64,000 nt of DNA from Fomitopsis serialis (lineage: Eukaryota > Basidiomycota > Agaricomycetes > Polyporales > Fomitopsidaceae): positions 1-64,000 of the forward strand of contig NW_025955013.1 of NCBI RefSeq assembly GCF_022376445.1. Reading direction: 5' to 3'. The position numbers and the translations under genes were made by a program. Positions 59,196 to 64,000 of the stretch are shown here, piece by piece (the first letter of the stretch is position 1; every line of letters begins with the position of its first letter). The notes beneath the pieces are model-generated. The model saw only the letters and a list, made by a program, of their open reading frames with translations, searched no databases and was not told the DNA's origin.

Positions 59196-60275
59196 TGCAC
59201 TGGCGCGGTACTCTTCCACAACGTTATGTCCCGATCTGGTTGTGTATAGGACCGCCACAGCCCTATACAGTGCCTACTAATACCTATGCAGAAAGCTTCA
59301 GTCAGACTTGAACATTTGAACTACTAGTTGGCTCGCAAGAGCCTGTGAAAGACAACGGTGGAAGTGCGTCTGCTACTTACAGCGAAACGCCTGCCCCATG
59401 GCCGACTAAGATGCCCTTACCACTAAGTGCTGAGTTTTCTAATAGGCATTTGCGTAAGTCATACGCGCGCTTCGGGCGATCCGGATCACCGTGAGGAGGA
59501 GGAGGAGGAAGGTATTCTATTCAGTCACGACATCTAGACGTCTCGGCGCTTTTGATGTGTGACGTGTCCGTGAAGTCCGGATTGCCCAGTATCAGCCGCT
59601 GGGAGACGGTCACGATGCAATTGACCTTTGGCCGAGGGCCCGGGGACCAGCGCGTTCTGCTCCCATCGTCTGCGAGACAATACTGTTCGTTGCCGTGGAA
59701 CTCGATCTGCTCGTCCTACTGAAGACTCAAGAGCCCCATCATCATTGCGTGAACCTCATCTTCGTCATGTTCCCAGCGCCGTGGTGTCCAGCGCTAGCGG
59801 GCTCTGCCCACTGGCACGAGGCTGTCCTGCACTGCAGGGTGTTCCGCTACTACTCATGCACATGTCTGAGCCATTCACACCAGTTAACCCGAAATTGGGT
59901 TGTCGCGCTCTGTAGTATTGGACCTCTGATCAGGTCTGCCTCCGACTCATCTTCATGTTATCAATATTGACCGTTGCTTACAGCAATATCCACGCCGAAT
60001 CAGGTTACCTTCGCTACTGATTGTTCAGTGGTCTGGTCGGAACAGGAACAAAAGATTTATTTCGTGTGGCAGCAGCCACGGCGACTCGCCTTTCAAGCTG
60101 CCGCCGTCAAGAACTTGAAGGCTGAGTACACCGCATATAAAGTGTCGCTTACAGGTGGTAAACTTGAACACGACTCGTCCCACACCGATCGAGAACTTCA
60201 CGACTGCGGTACTGTGACAATTCCCTACACACTTCGACTACTCTCTCTGGCCGGCTATAGCGCAACTGCCTGGCA
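59196..60275. other. Intergenic region between copies H and I
   Basis: Nothing coding is recognised. Confidence 0.45.
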
Positions 60276-62022
60276 ATGGCTAACAGCCCGGCTAGCTTTA
60301 ACCAAGAAGAGTCTGTCTCCCCAGCCTGCGCTCTTCCGCAATCCACGCTGACCAGGACTGTAGCCGTATGCTCAATGATTTTCTCCTCGCTTCACAAAGT
60401 ATGTCTTGGAAAGGCCTATTCACTGCTCGTTGTTGCTCATATCACTCGCCGTAGTCCTATGCTGCTACGACTATCTTCTAACCTTCCCGAGTGAAATCGA
60501 ATATGTGTGGTCGAAGAAGTTCTCCCTAGCCTCTGGCCTATTCTACACACTTCGCTACCCCGCAGTGTTGAACACAGTATTTATAGCACTGGGAAGCTTC
60601 CCGGGCCGGAGCTGGCTGACCTCACATGTAAGTTTGATGCGACAATTTTCGACCAGCGACAGTACTCATCTCGCTTTTACAGGGGTAAGCATAGCAGCCT
60701 TGTTCATAGGTCTTGCCGCATGGCCTTACATGGACGGAAAGTTGCGTCATTATTCTCCGCTTCGAAATGGCGGGCGACGTGTTGATCTTGGTGGCCTCTG
60801 CGCGTAAGCAGCTGTCCGCTCTTCTGGGTGTCCATCGGATCGTGACGTGAACTGCACCGGCAGTGTTCACGGCAATGCGTGTATTCGCGCTTTTCAAGAG
60901 GAACAAGGTTCTGTTCGCTTTCACTCTAGGCCTAGGCCTCATCGCTCCCATCATATCCATCGTAAGTGCCACAACAAATCGGAGCGACCGCACGCTATTG
61001 TTTATAAACTCTTTATCATTGCTGACTAGTATACGTTCGTCAACTCTCATCCAATTCTGGCCGAGATCACACCAACGTACCAAGTCTGTTACATCGAGGA
61101 TGCGTACATCAATAATCTGTGAGTCCAGCCTAGGCACAATGCCAATACCAGGCTGATGTTGGCCTTATCGTACACCACAGGTGTATGTAGCATCTAGTGG
61201 TTAATCCGCGATAATATCAATGACCTGTTTGCCTAGGGATGATGGGTGCGCGTGTATCGTCTGTGGTATTCGACGGTTTTGCCTTCGGATTGACCTGGAT
61301 GGCCACTCGCCCGACGACTGCCATGGCTTTCAGAGGCTCGAAGACGATCCTCGTTATGATGAGAGACAGTGCGTGCCACAACTACGGTCCAATGATAGCA
61401 CCGCATCTAACTGCAACATGACATGTGGTTCTCTGGGCGCGCAGCTGCAATCTACTTCGGGTACGTGATACATGCTCTGGGCTTCAGAGGACAGCGGATG
61501 CGAAGCGCAGTCGATGTTAGATTGCTGTTCGTGTTGAACGTCATCGCTCTAGGCCTTGCCGTCGCCCGCCTCACGGTCAGCACCATCTCTACATCTTCTA
61601 TCTGCGTCCCCGATGACTGACCTCGCGTTGCGCGCAGCAATTTATACTCGTCGTAAGCACATGGACCGCTATGTCCGTATCATTCCTTACACCGCAAACC
61701 TCTCGCTAACCCTCATCTTTCCGTCTACTATCACTCAATGATTGAACATCCTCATTAATCATTACGGCACACCGTGCCACCGCACAGACTCACCTCCATC
61801 CTCCTCTCCCGCCTCATGCTCGACCTACGTGCGAGCGCCGCGGACGACCTAGGAACGGCAGACTCCATCGACAGTCGCACCTTGAGGTTCTGGGACCCGT
61901 CCACGAGCCTCTCGCATACGTTCAGCATATTATCGCCCACCGGGTGCACGACAGAGGATACCCTAGCACTAGATGATACGCAGCGGGACAGCGAGGCGAG
62001 ATCTAGAGCTGGACCACTGTGA
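60276..62022 (+). CDS. DUF6533 membrane protein, copy I
   Basis: Exons: 60276-60310, 60364-60398, 60455-60627, microexon 60683-60684 (GG), 60742-60803, 60864-60961, 61030-61118, microexon 61181-61182 (GT), 61237-61368, 61445-61460, 61521-61575, 61638-61672, 61788-62022. Coding length is 969 nt (322 residues). It starts MANSPASFNQE; motif LCCYDYLLTFPSEIEYVWSK. This copy has GG as its first microexon, giving Gly-Cys-Val-Ile, and GT as its second, giving Leu-Trp before MMGARVSSVVFDG. Exon 10 has the extra codon also seen in H. Last DUF6533 gene of the window. Polytopic membrane protein of unknown function. Confidence 0.88.
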
Positions 62023-62542
62023 CCGTAATAACGGAGTGCTTGGCCGCAGAACGTCCCCGACAAGCCTGACCTCGTGTGGCCATGACTCGGAACGAGTGTG
62101 AAACTGGCGTACCAAGACTCCGCACGCTGGGGTTTGTGCTGCGATGCATTGAGCATGACTTACTAGACTAGATAGCTACTATCGTGTTTTCCCCTCCTTG
62201 GCAACCGTTCAATACGATATATCATATCTACTCTCCAACAAGCCAGCATACAACGCAGTGGCACGACTACGACGTGATGCGAATGTGTAATGCGGGTGCA
62301 GACAACAGTGCATCGTTCAAAAGAGAATCCTCCAGCGCTCAAACGGTAAGTACGCGCACACGAAAGTAATCAACATTCATTGGTACTTAGTGATCCGTTC
62401 CATTCAATAAGTTATAAATGCAAGAGGGCAGGGTACGCGGAGCGATATGCGAAGGAGAACCATTAAGGATATCGGCGCATGAAGGCAACGGTCATACAAT
62501 AAGTAATGCTCATCCGGTCCAAACCAAGAAACAGCTCCCGTT
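62023..62542. other. Intergenic gap between copy I and the 62.5 kb membrane protein
   Basis: This is a convergent gap. Nothing coding is recognised. Confidence 0.45.
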
Positions 62543-63764
62543 TTACGCCCGCGGCAGCGGGGACGGCGACTCTCCGCCCTCCGGCCCCCTCGGCGGCGCG
62601 GTGGTCTTCAAATTCGTATACGCCGGCGGCAGCTCCACCGTCTCCGGCTCTCCCTCCTCCTCTCCCTCCTCCTCCGGCGGCCCCGCGTCCTCGTGCTGCA
62701 CGATGTTCACCGGCCGCAGAATCGGGGGCATCCCGCTCTTCCGCGTCTGCATCGTCGACGTCGCCGAGGGCGTCCCGGGCCGCCCCGCCGCCGCCAAGAA
62801 GCCCAGCGTGCTCCCGCTCTCGCGCCTCCCGCGCCCGCCGCCGACTTCCGACATCTGGTGCGTGCTGGTGCCGGTGGTGGACGGCTCCGGGTCGGGCTCG
62901 GGCTCGGGGAGGAGGAACGGCTCGGGCTCGTAGTACTGCGGGAGCTGCTCCCCGGGCCGCCGCGCCCTCGTCCGAGTTAGCGCCGTGGAGGAGGTCGACG
63001 GGGCGCGTCGTAGGGTGCGCGCGCCGGCGGCGCCAGAGGAGGAGGCCGACGAGCGCGAGCGCGAGGAGGAAGCCGACGATGCCGCCGACGACGCCGCCGA
63101 CGATCGCGCCCGTGTTGGTGTGGCTGCTGCTCGGACGACCATCTCAGCGCGCGTTCGCAGCACAGCCAAGTGCACGCAAGACCCACCTGCTCGAGGATGT
63201 GGCACTACTGCCCCCGCCCCGCCCGTGCCCGCGCCGCTCGTGCTCGTGGGGTAACTGCCGCCCGCAGGATTCCCCGGCGTCGAGCTCGGCGAGTCCGCGT
63301 TGAGACAGGCCTGCGAGGACCCCTGGCCGACGATGTAGAGCCCGGAGCCGGCAGAACCCGCGCCGCGGTCGTCGCCGCCGACGAGGAGGATGGTGGTGCC
63401 GATGCGCACGGACGGCGTCCAGGTGAAGCCGTAGCCCTCCTCGGGGACGGTCGAGAAGTTGGACTCGGGGATGGCGAAGGACTGGCCGCCCGGGATGACG
63501 CCTTGGAAGCTCGGGGTCCTGTTGGGCGGGGTTAGTGTGGATTTGGGTGAGAGTGGGGCAGAACCGGACGCACCCTTGCACTTTCGCGGGGTCCCACCAT
63601 ATGCGCGTCGCGGAGCACTCGACGATCTGGCGCGCGGGGACGATGCTAAACGCGAATTCGGGCGAGACCTGCTGGGAGGAATCGTAGCAGCTTGAGTCGC
63701 TGCTGGCCTGCACCGTCGCGGCGACGCTCGTCCCGCCCGAGCCGAAGCCGGTGCTGTCGCTGAC
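62543..63764 (-). CDS. Single-pass transmembrane protein (Mid2-like architecture), 5' part unresolved
   Basis: Exons read leftwards: 63764-63574, 63518-63187, 63142-63000, 62947-62543. The extracellular part has Cys-containing segments (SSCYDSSQQVSPEFAFSIVP, IVECSATRIWWD) and a beta-rich block (GYGFTWTPSVRIGTTILLVG, GLYIVGQGSSQACLNADSPS). Then a Ser/Thr/Gly/Pro stalk, one transmembrane helix (TGAIVGGVVGGIVGFLLALA LVGLLLW), an Arg stop-transfer, and a cytoplasmic tail with QYYEPEPFLLPEPEPDPEPS and an acidic run before PPAYTNLKT. This layout is common in basidiomycetes and recalls wall-stress sensors, but sensor function is inference. Introns keep frame; that at 62999-62948 has a clear GCTAAC branch site. 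Exons upstream of 63764 with the signal peptide lie nearby or beyond the window end and are not resolved. Confidence 0.72.
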
Positions 63765-64000
63765 CTGCAGGCGGATCGGTCAGTTATGGGCTCACTGCAT
63801 AGTCTGTGGCTGGGAAACGAAGGCACGCATCGTGCTCGATACGGAAGCTAAGTCCACATCGTTGGGCCCCGCACAAGAGTGCGCATAGGAGTGTACATCG
63901 TCGGACGTTGGCTTTCAGTGATCCGGACACTGTGTCGCACAACCTGGGCCGCCGTGGCCAAAGTCGCGGCTGCCTGGCTCAGCGTGGCCGTCGAAGTCCT

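Noticed and set aside
62506..63303. 265-codon + strand ORF rich in Ala/Pro/Arg
   Set aside because: Antisense shadow of the transmembrane gene, whose splice sites, TM helix and tail make a coherent - strand model.
1..64000. CRISPR arrays, rRNA genes, transposases or viral genes
   Set aside because: None seen on reading; the only array-like structure is the two-unit repeat at 40.0-40.6 kb.

Overview
The window is nuclear DNA of a basidiomycete fungus, most likely a polypore. The genes are cut by many 45-70 nt GT-AG introns. They include families typical of Agaricomycetes: a tandem array of DUF6533 membrane proteins, a CYP505-type P450-reductase fusion, ATG11, an MFS sugar transporter and an F-box/LRR-like C-terminus. 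The assignment to polypores is an inference from protein style; no search was run.

Layout. 1-929: 3' end of an F-box/LRR-like gene. 1.6-11.0 kb: four tandem DUF6533 genes (called A-D here) on the + strand. 12.3-16.8 kb: a 24-exon CYP505-like fatty-acid hydroxylase. 18.6-19.9 kb: a zinc alcohol dehydrogenase. 21.1-22.7 kb: a decayed DUF6533 copy (E). 22.9 kb: an intron-containing initiator tRNA-Met. 23.7-28.3 kb: a large acidic protein with one C2H2 finger. 28.7-30.2 kb: an inverted intact DUF6533 gene (F). 31.3-31.8 kb: a small DUF4748-like protein (- strand). 31.8-37.9 kb: gene-poor. 37.9-38.2 kb: a 63-residue CBM5/12-like protein (- strand). 39.4-40.0 kb: an unidentified spliced gene, followed by a diverged tandem repeat. 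43.3-48.2 kb: ATG11. 49.9-52.0 kb: the sugar transporter. 54.0-62.0 kb: three more DUF6533 copies (G broken, H and I intact). 62.5-63.8 kb: a single-pass membrane protein (- strand) whose 5' part is not resolved.

The most striking structure is in the DUF6533 genes. Every copy needs two microexons of exactly 2 nt, each flanked by normal-sized introns, to keep its reading frame. The first completes a Ser (or Cys/Gly) codon before an invariant Cys. The second supplies the first base of a Trp codon. With both included, all seven intact models have coding lengths divisible by three and end in a stop.

A second pattern is a set of about 20 one-base deletions. All fit the loss of one base from a homopolymer, and they are concentrated in the alcohol dehydrogenase and the 3' half of the transporter. 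The encoded proteins are otherwise intact. This may be an assembly or consensus problem rather than gene death.

On gene function: the P450 fusion (fatty-acid hydroxylation) and the neighbouring alcohol dehydrogenase could act in sequence on hydroxy-fatty acids, but only adjacency supports that. ATG11 and the transporter are ordinary core genes lying between the accessory DUF6533 arrays.
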